Below, in pieces: positions 52,448-61,361 of a stretch of 64,000 nt of DNA. Location of the stretch: the NCBI RefSeq assembly GCF_007786455.1, contig NZ_VNJK01000003.1:62001-126000 (forward strand). The letters are read 5' to 3'. Numbering within the stretch: position 1 is the stretch's first letter; each line of letters opens with the position of its first letter. Both the position numbers and the translations under genes were made by a program. Below the pieces are notes generated by a model that was not told where the DNA came from, made no database searches, and worked only from the letters and a program-made list of their open reading frames with translations. Source of the stretch: Paenibacillus agilis. GTDB taxonomy: Bacteria; Bacillota; Bacilli; Paenibacillales; Paenibacillaceae.

Positions 52448-53428
52448 TCATTTAATTAATCCGTGCTTTTTGAGGATGGACAGCATGTATCGTGCTCGGT
52501 TCGTGTAGTTATGTTTGGATACAGCCTGACGTCCACTTCGTCTCACTTGTTCTCGTGCATATGCGTTCTTCAAATAGTAGCGGGCTAACTTCAAGGTTTC
52601 TGCAGGGGAAGAAGACAGAGCCGCATCACGGCCTGACTTTAACAGTTGTCTCGTAGCAGGGGTGCTGTTTGTTAATAGGAATCCACCCGAACCGATGGCT
52701 TCATAGGTGCGCTGCGTGACCATGTCCGTATAGTTTTGCAATCCCAATATAATTTTTGCCGAGCTGTACACTTTATTTGTATCTTTATACGGAATAGGGC
52801 CTTTGAGGTACTTCTTCGGGATTTCCTTGCCAAGATACGGCTTCATGTGAGCCCAGTTGCGTCCATAGAAGTCAATTTTGGCACCACTTTTCAGCAGTGG
52901 TTTTATAAGAGTATTTAGGGATGTGCGACGATACAAGTTGGGGTATTTCTGTAATACATCCGGATAAGCATTGGCGACTACGGCGAAATCTGCTGTATAT
53001 TTGCGAATGGGCTTTAGCCTTCGATGTACGTTAGGATGAAAGCCAAAATCCATATGTGCTGCTGCATAGCCTTGCTTGCGGAACACGTCGACTGTTTTCG
53101 GTGAAATAGTAAATACGAAATCAGGCTTCATTCTGCTTAATAGAGGCAGCGTAAATACTTTTGTGAAATTGGGGTCCTCGGTAGACCAATAAATCAAAGG
53201 TATTTTGAACGTTGTCGCGAATTCTCGCATCATGCGTTCGTTTTTTGGTGTATGGTCAAGACCCCAGCCAACAGAAATGAGGAGGTCTGGTTTGTAGAGG
53301 GTCAAAAGGGCGGAGAGGGACTGTCTCGTGATAGGGCCTGATGTGCGCACTTCATGTCCAAGGTCTCTGAGACCGTCGGGTAAGCCATATGCCCATAGCT
53401 TGCCACGTTCTAGAAATAAAATTTTCAT
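52448..53428 (-). CDS. CgeB/YkvP-like spore glycosyltransferase, paralog 1
   Basis: The 326-residue protein starts at the ATG at 53428, with AAAGGTGG upstream. It has the same architecture as the following gene: MKILFLERGKLWAYGLPDGL at the start, a STEDPN motif in the middle and SSAKIILGLQNYTDMVTQRTYEAIGSGGFLLTNSTPA in the donor half. The two paralogs differ throughout (well under half identical by eye), so the duplication is old and the proteins may act on different acceptors. The late-sporulation role is inferred from the family. No convincing SigK promoter was found upstream. Confidence 0.82.
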   Translation of the reverse strand: MKILFLERGKLWAYGLPDGLRDLGHEVRTSGPITRQSLSALLTLYKPDLLISVGWGLDHTPKNERMMREFATTFKIPLIYWSTEDPNFTKVFTLPLLSRMKPDFVFTISPKTVDVFRKQGYAAAHMDFGFHPNVHRRLKPIRKYTADFAVVANAYPDVLQKYPNLYRRTSLNTLIKPLLKSGAKIDFYGRNWAHMKPYLGKEIPKKYLKGPIPYKDTNKVYSSAKIILGLQNYTDMVTQRTYEAIGSGGFLLTNSTPATRQLLKSGRDAALSSSPAETLKLARYYLKNAYAREQVRRSGRQAVSKHNYTNRARYMLSILKKHGLIK

Positions 53429-53725
53429 GACAACCACCTTTTATTAGCCATAGTCATGTATTAATCTTTTTGTACAGCGGGCGTAAACATACATTCGTTA
53501 TCAATATATTCACATTTCCAATAAGGGAGCAGGCTTGAACCTAGCAAGGGAAAAACGCATATTAAAAATGACCATGCACATGTACATTTACATACGAGTA
53601 TTTTTCTACTTACTAAGGAGGAAGCTGTCGGTAATAGGTTAAGCTCAAATTTGCCGAGATTTACGTTAAGCGATATAATTGGTTTGATTATGCACATTTA
53701 AATGTGGAAAGAGAGCGAGATTAGT

Positions 53726-54445
53726 ATGGGGCGTAAATGGAACAATATTAAAGAGAAGAAGGCATCGAAAGATACGAATACAAGTCGTATTTATGCTAGG
53801 TTCGGTCGAGAAATTTACGTGGTCGCGAAGCAAGGTGAACCAAATCCTGAATCCAATCAGGCTTTGAAGTTCGTTATCGAGCGTGCCAAAACATACAATG
53901 TACCAAAAGCGATTATCGACCGTGCTGTTGAGAAAGCCAAAGGTGGCTCTGATGAGAATTATGAGGAGCTTCGCTATGAAGGATTCGGACCAAACGGATC
54001 GATGGTTATCGTAGATGCATTGACGAATAACGTGAATCGTACAGCATCTGAGGTTCGATCTGCATTTAACAAAAATGGCGGAAACCTTGGTGTGAGCGGC
54101 TCTGTAAGCTATATGTTTGACCAAACAGCGGTTATCGGCTTTGAAGGCAAGACAGCAGACGAAGTGTTGGAACTGCTAATGAATGCAGATCTTGATGTTC
54201 GTGACATCCTTGAAGAAGATGACGCTGTCATTATTTATGCGGAGCCGGATCAATTCCATGCGGTGCAAGAGGCATGCAAAGCTGCTGGCGTTACGGAATT
54301 TAGCGTAGCGGAGTTGACGATGCTGCCGCAAAACTTTGTTGAAATTGAAGCTGATGTACAAGCGCAATTCGAGAAATTGATCGATGCATTGGAAAACTTG
54401 GACGATGTACAGCAGATCTACCACAATGTAGAGGGCGACGAATAA
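53726..54445 (+). CDS. YebC/PmpR-family DNA-binding regulator or translation factor
   Basis: The protein has 239 residues from the ATG at 53726. The three-domain YebC fold is clear: N-terminal [30 protein letters not shown], the middle [35 protein letters not shown], and the C-terminal half with [35 protein letters not shown] and SVSYMFDQ. It is of the YeeN/YeeI branch. Members were described as transcriptional regulators, and more recent work links the family to relief of ribosome stalling at proline stretches. It is monocistronic; the ribosome-binding site is poor. Confidence 0.92.
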   Translation: MGRKWNNIKEKKASKDTNTSRIYARFGREIYVVAKQGEPNPESNQALKFVIERAKTYNVPKAIIDRAVEKAKGGSDENYEELRYEGFGPNGSMVIVDALTNNVNRTASEVRSAFNKNGGNLGVSGSVSYMFDQTAVIGFEGKTADEVLELLMNADLDVRDILEEDDAVIIYAEPDQFHAVQEACKAAGVTEFSVAELTMLPQNFVEIEADVQAQFEKLIDALENLDDVQQIYHNVEGDE

Positions 54446-54542
54446 GGTCGACTCACTACTTTGTAATTAGACTGAATCAAGGCTATTTACTGAGAAGGAT
54501 TGCTTATCACAACCACTGCTCACGGCTCAATGGGGGAGATAA

Positions 54543-54710
54543 TCAATTCTCATTATTGTTAGACCTTGTCTTCTGCTTGTCCGACATTCGGGTAAACAAC
54601 AACTCATACATGTTGTTGCCATCGTACAGGGTGCGCTTCACACGCGAGATAACCGCCGTGCTCGCGTGTGCCTCTGCTTCGATTGTGCTGCATTTCTCCA
54701 ACGAATCCAA
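54543..54710 (-). CDS. Candidate small ORF, 55 residues
   Basis: A TTG-started minus-strand frame has AAGGGGA about 8 bases upstream. The sequence (STIEAEAHASTAVISRVKR, YDGNNMYELLFTRMSDKQKT) is charged and protein-like but not recognised. The frame remains open about 20 codons upstream of the TTG, so it may also be a remnant. It is the only coding candidate in the gap 54446-54888. Confidence 0.35.
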   Translation of the reverse strand: MDSLEKCSTIEAEAHASTAVISRVKRTLYDGNNMYELLFTRMSDKQKTRSNNNEN

Positions 54711-54811
54711 GGTTAGAATCCCCTTATATAAATCATCTAATACAGGTCCCCTTCGTATATGAATAATAATGTTCTGTCAACTTCAACTTCAATTCCAGCT
54801 CCATTCCATAC

Positions 54812-54842
54812 AAAAAAGCAACCGCGGGTTATCGCGATTGCT
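54812..54842 (-). terminator. Terminator of udk
   Basis: AGCAACCGCG / CGCGATTGCT stem. On the minus strand it is followed by TTTTTTG. Confidence 0.8.
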
Positions 54843-54888
54843 CGAAAGGAATGCTTGTCCTGTTCTATATAGAAAAGCTTGGTCTCAA

Positions 54889-55518
54889 TTATTTGGAGGA
54901 CCAGTCGCTCGTCAAATATTTTTCAGTCAAAATAGACAGCAATTGAATGCCTACTTCATTTTCTCCACCTTCAGGGATAATGATGTCAGCATATTTTTTG
55001 GATGGTTCGATAAATGCTTCGTGCATCGGCTTAACCGAGCGCAAGTATTGTTGATGAATGGACTGGATCGTGCGACCGCGTTCTTCAATGTCGCGCAATA
55101 CGCGGCGAAGAATACGAACGTCCGGGTCTGTATCAACGAATACTTTAATATCGAGCAGCTGACGCAAGTTTTCGTCAGACAATGCGTGGAGGCCTTCAAT
55201 AATGACGATGTTGTTCGGCTTCAGCTCAATAGTCTCGTCAGTTTTGCGGGAGTGTGTCGTAAAGTCATAGACAGGTGCATGAGCCGCTTGGCCTGACTTC
55301 AGGACGTTCAAGTTCTCAATTAACAGCTCGTTGTCAAAAACGAAAGGATGATCGAAGTTGATCTGTTCGCGCTCTGACATGCTGAGATGAGAGTGGTCCT
55401 TGTAATAGTTATCCTGAGATATAAATGTCACTTTGTCTGAACCAAGACGATCAATGACGGATCTTGCTACAGTTGTCTTGCCTGAGCCGGTGCCGCCGGC
55501 GATACCAATGATAAGCAT
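54889..55518 (-). CDS. udk: Uridine kinase
   Basis: The 209-residue enzyme phosphorylates uridine and cytidine in pyrimidine salvage. It has the P-loop GGTGSGKTT (8-16), the nucleoside site with SQDNYYKDHSHL and INFDHPFVFD, YDFTTHSR, and the IIEGLHAL and DTDPDVRILRRVLRDIEERGR lid region. Length and motifs are standard for Udk. AGGGAGG lies about 9 bases before the ATG. It stands alone, ended by its terminator, on the opposite strand to the YebC-type gene. Confidence 0.96.
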   Translation of the reverse strand: MLIIGIAGGTGSGKTTVARSVIDRLGSDKVTFISQDNYYKDHSHLSMSEREQINFDHPFVFDNELLIENLNVLKSGQAAHAPVYDFTTHSRKTDETIELKPNNIVIIEGLHALSDENLRQLLDIKVFVDTDPDVRILRRVLRDIEERGRTIQSIHQQYLRSVKPMHEAFIEPSKKYADIIIPEGGENEVGIQLLSILTEKYLTSDWSSK

Positions 55519-55658
55519 GGTGTTTGAGTAAACCTCCCTAGTGGTGACTGCCGATACGAATTGTGAGCATTCAAATCCTTTACTCTAAAAAGAGCTCGTA
55601 CTGAACACACAATTATAGTATTTTAGCACAGGTCACGTTTATTTTCATCTGTGAGGCC

Positions 55659-57392
55659 TTATAGTTGCTGACTTTTTCGATATTCGTTAGGCGAGACACC
55701 AACTTGTTTCTTAAACACTTTGCTAAAATATTTCTCATCTGGAATACCTACCATGGCCGCAACTTGTGAAATGCGCAGATGCGGGTTCATAAGCAGCAGC
55801 TTAGCCTTCTTCGTGCGTATCTGCGCGAGATAGTCGGACAAGTTAATGCCGAATTGCTGCTTGAACTTGCGCGAAATGTATTCACGGCTTACAAAGAAAC
55901 GCTGTGCCATCTCTTGCAGCGAAATGTCCTGGTGGTAATGCTGTTCGACATATTTAGCAATGTCGAAGATGATGTGCTGCTCTTGGCCCTGCTGCATATA
56001 GCAGGCATCGGCCAACAGGGTTAGCTCTTGCAGCCACAGGCGCTGCCATGCATCCAGCGAAAATGGCTCTGCGATATGCGGTGAAGCATGCGCTTGCGCC
56101 GTCTGCGACGGGTATTGTCGCAGCAGCTGCTCTGCGGCTTCACCAACAGCTTCATGTGCGATATTGGCGCGAATCGTTTCCCATTCGCGGTAGCTGGCAT
56201 GAAGCAGCTTCGGGGTTATATATCCCGAAGCCCGCACTGCTTCAATGAACGGCTGCACGGCCTCCGTCATTTGAGCGGCGCTGCCGCTAAGCACGGCTAA
56301 CTTCCAGCTCTCCTCGTAGGCGGATAAGCGAAATGCCTTTACGTTTTCAACGACAGTTCCGGTTGTTGCGAATGCCCCAGCTGCCCCTGATATTGCACCA
56401 ACATGCGAGCTGCTTGTGCTTGCAGTTGTCGTGCCACTTGCAGCGGTTGCAGCTGCGGAAGCTGTTGTTGGGAAGCTATGAAGATAACGGTCTCCAAACA
56501 GCAGATTGCGTTCGAGCAATGCTTGCTTCGCTTCTTCATAGCATTGTGCCATGCCTGCTGGGAACGTACGAACACCGCTGCATCCAAAATGAAGTCTGCG
56601 ATGTAAGGTTCTGTATAACGCTTCGTTTATATCCTGCAGCAGAATGTCCAGCGCCTCGGTCTGCTGCCAAAGAACGATTGCGATCTCACCAGGGGAGTTC
56701 CAGCGGCGAAACACAACGCCGCGCTTGCAGCTGTCATTTACATACTCGGACATAATGTTGACGAGTGAAAAATAAAGCAGGTCGCGATGATGACGGAATC
56801 GCTGCTTGAACGCTTCATCATCTGCATCTACATACACAAGAGCTAAGCGAATATGCTCAATGTTGATGGGCAGTTCAAAGCTCTGCTGAATACGGCGTAC
56901 CGTAGACAGCTGTGCGCTAGGGTCATCAATTAAACTCGACCATAGTTTCTCGCTGACGACTGGTTTGAATTCATTCATTTGAATTTGCTGCTGATTGCGC
57001 TTGCTGCGCTCTGCTTCTTCCTTATTCCATGACTCGACAGCTCTTCCGATTGCTTCATTAACACTGTCTGGTTCGATTGGCTTCAATAAATAATCGATTC
57101 CGCCGTGCTGGAGCGTGTGGCGTACTAGATTGAAGTCTCCGTGTCCGCTAACGGCAATTAGCTTTGTGTTCGGACTATGCTCACTTATCCACTCCATCAA
57201 CTTCATGCCGTTCACATTCGGCATCATCATATCGGTCATAATAATTTGTGGCTGGTGCTGCTGTATATAGGCAATTGCCTGTTCCCCATCAGCGGCTTCA
57301 TCGACGTGTTCAATACCGTACTTCTGCCAATCCACGAGCAGGCGAATGGCAGCTCTTACATGCGCTTCATCATCAACGATAAGTACCTTCAT
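55659..57392 (-). CDS. YesN-type response regulator with AraC output domain
   Basis: The 577-residue regulator has a receiver (1-120, phospho-acceptor Asp54 in MTDMMMPNVNG, Lys104 in LLKPIEP), a long middle domain (about 140-470) and a C-terminal AraC helix-turn-helix pair (about 475-575: ISLQEMAQRFFVSREYISRKFK and ISQVAAMVGIPDEKYFSKVFKK). Start and stop overlap with the kinase by four bases, so they are translated together. It should activate the divergent sugar importer. Residues about 309-347 are an Ala/Thr/Ser/Gly-rich low-complexity insert, odd for a cytoplasmic regulator. The length is slightly above the usual 500-550. Confidence 0.93.
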   Translation of the reverse strand: MKVLIVDDEAHVRAAIRLLVDWQKYGIEHVDEAADGEQAIAYIQQHQPQIIMTDMMMPNVNGMKLMEWISEHSPNTKLIAVSGHGDFNLVRHTLQHGGIDYLLKPIEPDSVNEAIGRAVESWNKEEAERSKRNQQQIQMNEFKPVVSEKLWSSLIDDPSAQLSTVRRIQQSFELPINIEHIRLALVYVDADDEAFKQRFRHHRDLLYFSLVNIMSEYVNDSCKRGVVFRRWNSPGEIAIVLWQQTEALDILLQDINEALYRTLHRRLHFGCSGVRTFPAGMAQCYEEAKQALLERNLLFGDRYLHSFPTTASAAATAASGTTTASTSSSHVGAISGAAGAFATTGTVVENVKAFRLSAYEESWKLAVLSGSAAQMTEAVQPFIEAVRASGYITPKLLHASYREWETIRANIAHEAVGEAAEQLLRQYPSQTAQAHASPHIAEPFSLDAWQRLWLQELTLLADACYMQQGQEQHIIFDIAKYVEQHYHQDISLQEMAQRFFVSREYISRKFKQQFGINLSDYLAQIRTKKAKLLLMNPHLRISQVAAMVGIPDEKYFSKVFKKQVGVSPNEYRKSQQL

Positions 57393-59275
57393 TCCGTTTC
57401 TCGTCCCACTTTCAATAAGATCTTCACACTTGTTCCGTGAGGCTCGACAGCCTCCAATTGCATAGACGCAGGATAGCTGCTAAAAAGCTGGAGTCGTGTC
57501 ATTACGTTAACAAGGCCGATGCAGCTTACACTTTCTTCGGATGGAATATTGCCATCCATATATAAAGACTTCTCTTCTTCTTGGCTAGAGAGTAGATTGT
57601 TCGGATTATTCGGTTCGTACATAATCGTGCTTCGTTTCGTCGGCACAGGTGTAGTACCTGCTGCTTGCAGCTTCTCATTCAGTAGCATGAGCTTATCTGG
57701 TGCAATACCGAAGCCATTGTCTAGAACGCTAATTTCTAACGTATCAGGAGCATGCCATCTGCTTGTAATACGCAGCAACCCTCCTTGGACGGTACGATCG
57801 AGACCGTGTTTAAAATAGTTCTCGACGATCGGCTGTAAAGTCATCTTCGGTACGATGACAGAGAGAGTGGACGGATCAATGTCCATATCTACCTCAAATG
57901 CATGCTCGAAACGTTGGCCTTGCAGCTGCAAGTAGGCTTTTACATGATCGACTTCTTCACGTAAAGTGGCCGTACTCTTATCATTATACATGCTGTAGCG
58001 CATCATCTTCGCCACCGCCGAAAGAAGCGAGTAGATGTGCGGTGCATCATGCTTCAGTGCTAGCGTGCCAATGGATTGCAGGGCGTTGTTCATAAAATGC
58101 GGATTAATTTGTGCCTGCAATGCTTTGAGCTGATTCGTTTTATTGGCAAGCTCCAGCTTATATTCCTGAACGATTAGGTCATTAATCGTCTTCATCATAT
58201 CGCGGAACCGTTTGGACATGATGCCGATTTCATCATGGCTGTCCACTTGAATATTGACATTCATTTTCCCAGCTTGAATTTGATTCATATAGCGCATAAG
58301 CTGCGCAATCGGCTTCGTAATCCGAATTGATATCCATAGAGTGGCACCGATGATGATCAGTGTAGATATCGATAACAGAACCATATTAAACATCAAAGTC
58401 CGATTCGTATCTTGAAGCAAGTATCGCTTCGGCATTTCTTTTACTAATGTCCATTGGGCGATCGGCGAGTCGATACTTTCATGAACAAATAAAGCGTTAT
58501 CATATTCAAAGTTGCCTTTCGTTTCTGAGGCTAGCAAGTTATCGCTTAACCATGGCTTCTGCAACGGCTTACCTAGCAGCGTCTCGTCTTCTGCGTACAT
58601 CACGTATCCATTTTGATCAACAATATATAGTTGCTCCTTGTCTTTCGCATACAGTTGATCGGTAATCTCAGATATAGCCTCCAGCTTCACATCAATGGAA
58701 AGCAAACCTAGTTCCTTCGTAGACGGCACCTTATAAATAGGACGATGCAGCGTAAAGACAGGAACGCTTGGCTTCCACTGCGTGGAAGGGGCAAAGCCAT
58801 ATGTCTCACTCATATAGGTCGGCTGAATCTGAATCCCTTGTTTTGCATAGTTGGCCGCTGGCTCATACGCTTCTGACTCGTATTTGCGGTGGGGTAGGCT
58901 CTGTGCGACCAGAATGGCTCGCTTAACCTCATTGCGATACATATACACTTGATGGATGTGGCGCATTGATGACTCCATGTTTTGCATGACGGCATAAGCT
59001 TGTGCTTCCATATATGCATCATCGTAGCCCCGCTCAAGCATTTTGAAAAATTCGAAGTTCGTATAGACGAACAACGAAGATTGATTCAAATCATGCAGCA
59101 TATTTTGCAGATTGTGTTTTCCTTGATAGATGAGCTTCTTGTTCTCTTCCAACGTACGTTCCTGCAAAGATTGATAATTATTTATATAGGTGATGACCAT
59201 CGTTGACATCGTCGGTACGATCGTGGCGATGAGCAGCAGCGTAATTAGCTTCGTGCGAATACGGTTCCAGCGCAT
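57389..59275 (-). CDS. YesM-type sensor histidine kinase
   Basis: The protein has 628 residues from the ATG at 59275 (GGGGGA 8 bases upstream). A membrane helix (about 10-30) is followed by a Cache-like external sensor (35-290), a second helix (about 298-320), HAMP (about 320-375), the LytS/His_kinase domain with the phospho-acceptor His in QINPHFMNNALQ (about 400) and an HATPase domain with VENYFKHGL and DNGFGIAPDKL. The HATPase domain carries an unusual Pro/Ser/Asn-rich stretch before its last box. It probably senses an extracellular sugar, perhaps together with the downstream binding protein. Confidence 0.92.
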   Translation of the reverse strand: MRWNRIRTKLITLLLIATIVPTMSTMVITYINNYQSLQERTLEENKKLIYQGKHNLQNMLHDLNQSSLFVYTNFEFFKMLERGYDDAYMEAQAYAVMQNMESSMRHIHQVYMYRNEVKRAILVAQSLPHRKYESEAYEPAANYAKQGIQIQPTYMSETYGFAPSTQWKPSVPVFTLHRPIYKVPSTKELGLLSIDVKLEAISEITDQLYAKDKEQLYIVDQNGYVMYAEDETLLGKPLQKPWLSDNLLASETKGNFEYDNALFVHESIDSPIAQWTLVKEMPKRYLLQDTNRTLMFNMVLLSISTLIIIGATLWISIRITKPIAQLMRYMNQIQAGKMNVNIQVDSHDEIGIMSKRFRDMMKTINDLIVQEYKLELANKTNQLKALQAQINPHFMNNALQSIGTLALKHDAPHIYSLLSAVAKMMRYSMYNDKSTATLREEVDHVKAYLQLQGQRFEHAFEVDMDIDPSTLSVIVPKMTLQPIVENYFKHGLDRTVQGGLLRITSRWHAPDTLEISVLDNGFGIAPDKLMLLNEKLQAAGTTPVPTKRSTIMYEPNNPNNLLSSQEEEKSLYMDGNIPSEESVSCIGLVNVMTRLQLFSSYPASMQLEAVEPHGTSVKILLKVGRETE

Positions 59276-59449
59276 ATTCGTCCCCCCGGTCAATATTTTA
59301 CACCAATCCGTTCATATCCATCGGTGTTGTCTCATTTGGATGCAATTCATAATGAGGATATCACAGGATATTTGAAAGGATAAGCAGGAAATCGATCAAT
59401 AGCAGATTTTGATCGGATCGTCCTATTTCACAATAAAGGGGTGTAGCGG

Positions 59450-60331
59450 ATGTCACGCAAAGCTTGGTCACAGCTAGGTCAACAATTGTTCTTCGTCGGA
59501 CCGGCAACCTTTTTCTTTATGATTATCGTCGGAATTCCATTTTTGATGGGGATGTACTACTCATTCACGGATTGGAATGGAGTAGCGGGAACGGTCGCCT
59601 GGATCGGGCTGGACAACTTCAAAGCGATCTTTAGCAGCGATTCTGATTATTTTGCAGCGTTTTGGTTCACGGTTAAATTTACAGCAGTAGGCGTTGTGCT
59701 TACGAACGTGCTTGGTTTTGTAATCGCCTATGTGCTGACGAAACCGCTTAAGATGCGCAATGCACTGCGTACGATATTTTTTATGCCGAATGTAATCGGT
59801 GGTTTACTGCTCGGCTTTATATGGCAGTTCATTTTCGTAAAAGGATTCGCTACGCTTGGTGAACTAACAGGCTGGTCGTTTTTTAATCTTCCGTGGTTGG
59901 GAGATGAGACGACAGGATTCTGGGGCATCGTGATCGTATTTGTGTGGCAGACAGCTGGATACTTAATGGTCATCTACATTGCAGCGTTGACGAACGTACC
60001 GAAAGATATTATGGAAGCCGCTGAGATTGATGGTGCATCTCGTATGCAAGTTTTGAGAAATGTCATTATGCCGCTCGTTATGCCTGCAGTTACGGTATGT
60101 TTGTTCCTAGCGATTTCATGGTCCTTTAAAATGTTTGATTTGAATTTGTCGCTTACGAAAGGCGGACCGTTCAAGTCTACAGAGTCCGTAGCGCTCAACA
60201 TTTATTTAGAAGCGTTCCAAAATAACCGCTATGGCTTAGGTGCTGCAAAAGCATTCATCTTCTTTGTTATCGTAGCGCTCATCACGCTCATCCAAGTACG
60301 CATCACGAAGAGCAAGGAGGTTGAAGCGTAA
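59450..60331 (+). CDS. CUT1 sugar ABC transporter permease (MalF/LplB type)
   Basis: The 293-residue permease has six predicted membrane helices and the EAA loop at the coupling site (MEAAEIDGASRMQVLRNVIMPLV). AAAGGGG precedes the ATG. Its stop and the next permease's start overlap by one base. With the second permease and the binding protein it forms a carbohydrate importer; the ATPase is not encoded here, as is common in Bacilli where a shared MsmX-type ATPase serves many CUT1 systems. It is divergent from the YesM/YesN-like pair that presumably induces it. Confidence 0.93.
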   Translation: MSRKAWSQLGQQLFFVGPATFFFMIIVGIPFLMGMYYSFTDWNGVAGTVAWIGLDNFKAIFSSDSDYFAAFWFTVKFTAVGVVLTNVLGFVIAYVLTKPLKMRNALRTIFFMPNVIGGLLLGFIWQFIFVKGFATLGELTGWSFFNLPWLGDETTGFWGIVIVFVWQTAGYLMVIYIAALTNVPKDIMEAAEIDGASRMQVLRNVIMPLVMPAVTVCLFLAISWSFKMFDLNLSLTKGGPFKSTESVALNIYLEAFQNNRYGLGAAKAFIFFVIVALITLIQVRITKSKEVEA

Positions 60332-61170
60332 TGAAAAAGCTAAGCAGGAACTATTCGGGCAAAACGTTTATTGTCGAAATCGTCATGATCTTAATGGGAC
60401 TGTTGTTCCTTGTTCCGTTCTATTTCTTGCTCGTCAATTCGGTAAAGTCGTTCGGTGACTTGCTGAGCAATGCGGCTAGCTGGCCGACGACCTTCGAATG
60501 GGGCAACTATCAGCGTGCATGGGAAATCACAGAGTTCCCTAAAGCATTCATGAATTCATTAGTGATTACCGTCGTAAGCATACTGCTTATTGCTTTAATA
60601 AGCTCAATGGCAGCGTACCGGATGGTGCGACATAACAGCCGCTTCAATAAAGTACTGTTCATGATCTTTGTGGCTGCTATGGTCATTCCATTTCAATCCG
60701 TCATGATTCCGCTCGTAAAAGTAACGGGCTGGCTCGATTTAGCGAACACTCGTACAGGGCTTATCATTTGTTATCTTGGATTCGGTGCTCCGCTTTCTAT
60801 TTTCTTGTTCCACGGTTTTATTAAATCCGTACCACTTGAGGTGGAAGAAGCAGCTGTGGTAGATGGATGTACGCCGTATTCGGTCTATTGGAAAATCGTA
60901 TTTCCGTTGTTGAAGCCGATGCTCGTTACCGTCATTATTTTGAACAGCCTCTGGATCTGGAATGATTACTTGCTTCCGTCCTTAATGCTGCAAAGTGATG
61001 CGCTGCATACGATTCCGATCGCGACATTTGCGCTATTTGGGCAATATACGAAGCAATGGGATCTGGCGTTGCCAGCATTGACACTTGGCATTCTGCCGAT
61101 CATTATCTTCTTCCTTGCAATGCAGAAGTACATCATTGAAGGGATTACGGCTGGTTCGGTAAAAGGATAA
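60331..61170 (+). CDS. CUT1 sugar ABC transporter permease (MalG/AraQ type)
   Basis: The 279-residue permease partner of the previous gene has six membrane helices and the EAA loop VEEAAVVDGCTPYSVYWKIVFPLLKP. The family's C-terminal GSVKG ending, which enters the other subunit's translocation path in MalG, is intact. The start shares one base with the upstream stop. The gap of 191 bases to the binding-protein gene contains a hairpin-like repeat and a cre site, so the binding protein may also have its own promoter. Confidence 0.93.
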   Translation: MKKLSRNYSGKTFIVEIVMILMGLLFLVPFYFLLVNSVKSFGDLLSNAASWPTTFEWGNYQRAWEITEFPKAFMNSLVITVVSILLIALISSMAAYRMVRHNSRFNKVLFMIFVAAMVIPFQSVMIPLVKVTGWLDLANTRTGLIICYLGFGAPLSIFLFHGFIKSVPLEVEEAAVVDGCTPYSVYWKIVFPLLKPMLVTVIILNSLWIWNDYLLPSLMLQSDALHTIPIATFALFGQYTKQWDLALPALTLGILPIIIFFLAMQKYIIEGITAGSVKG

Positions 61171-61223
61171 TGAGGAAAATCCTTTCGATCAATGATTTAC
61201 ACCTTAATGGTCAATTATGTTGG

Positions 61224-61237
61224 TGTAATCGCTTTCA
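61224..61237 (+). promoter_or_regulatory. Catabolite-responsive element (cre)
   Basis: TGTAATCGCTTTCA matches the cre consensus TGWAANCGNTNWCA at every position. It lies between the second permease and the binding-protein gene, 11 bases upstream of a TATACT -10-like box. CcpA would be expected to repress the binding-protein gene on preferred sugars. Confidence 0.75.
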
Positions 61238-61361
61238 ATAGAGCAGTTATACTAAGTTTGTAAATAGGATTCGCATTTATCGAAGTTATCATTATTGTCG
61301 TAATAAAAGGTAGAGCAAAGAAGTCAGCTGCAATAAGCAGTTGAATGGGGAGGGCTTACGG

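Noticed and set aside
59362-59375. TGAAAGGATAAGCA before the sugar permease as a cre site
   Set aside because: The central CG of the consensus is missing; only the site at 61224-61237 matches fully.
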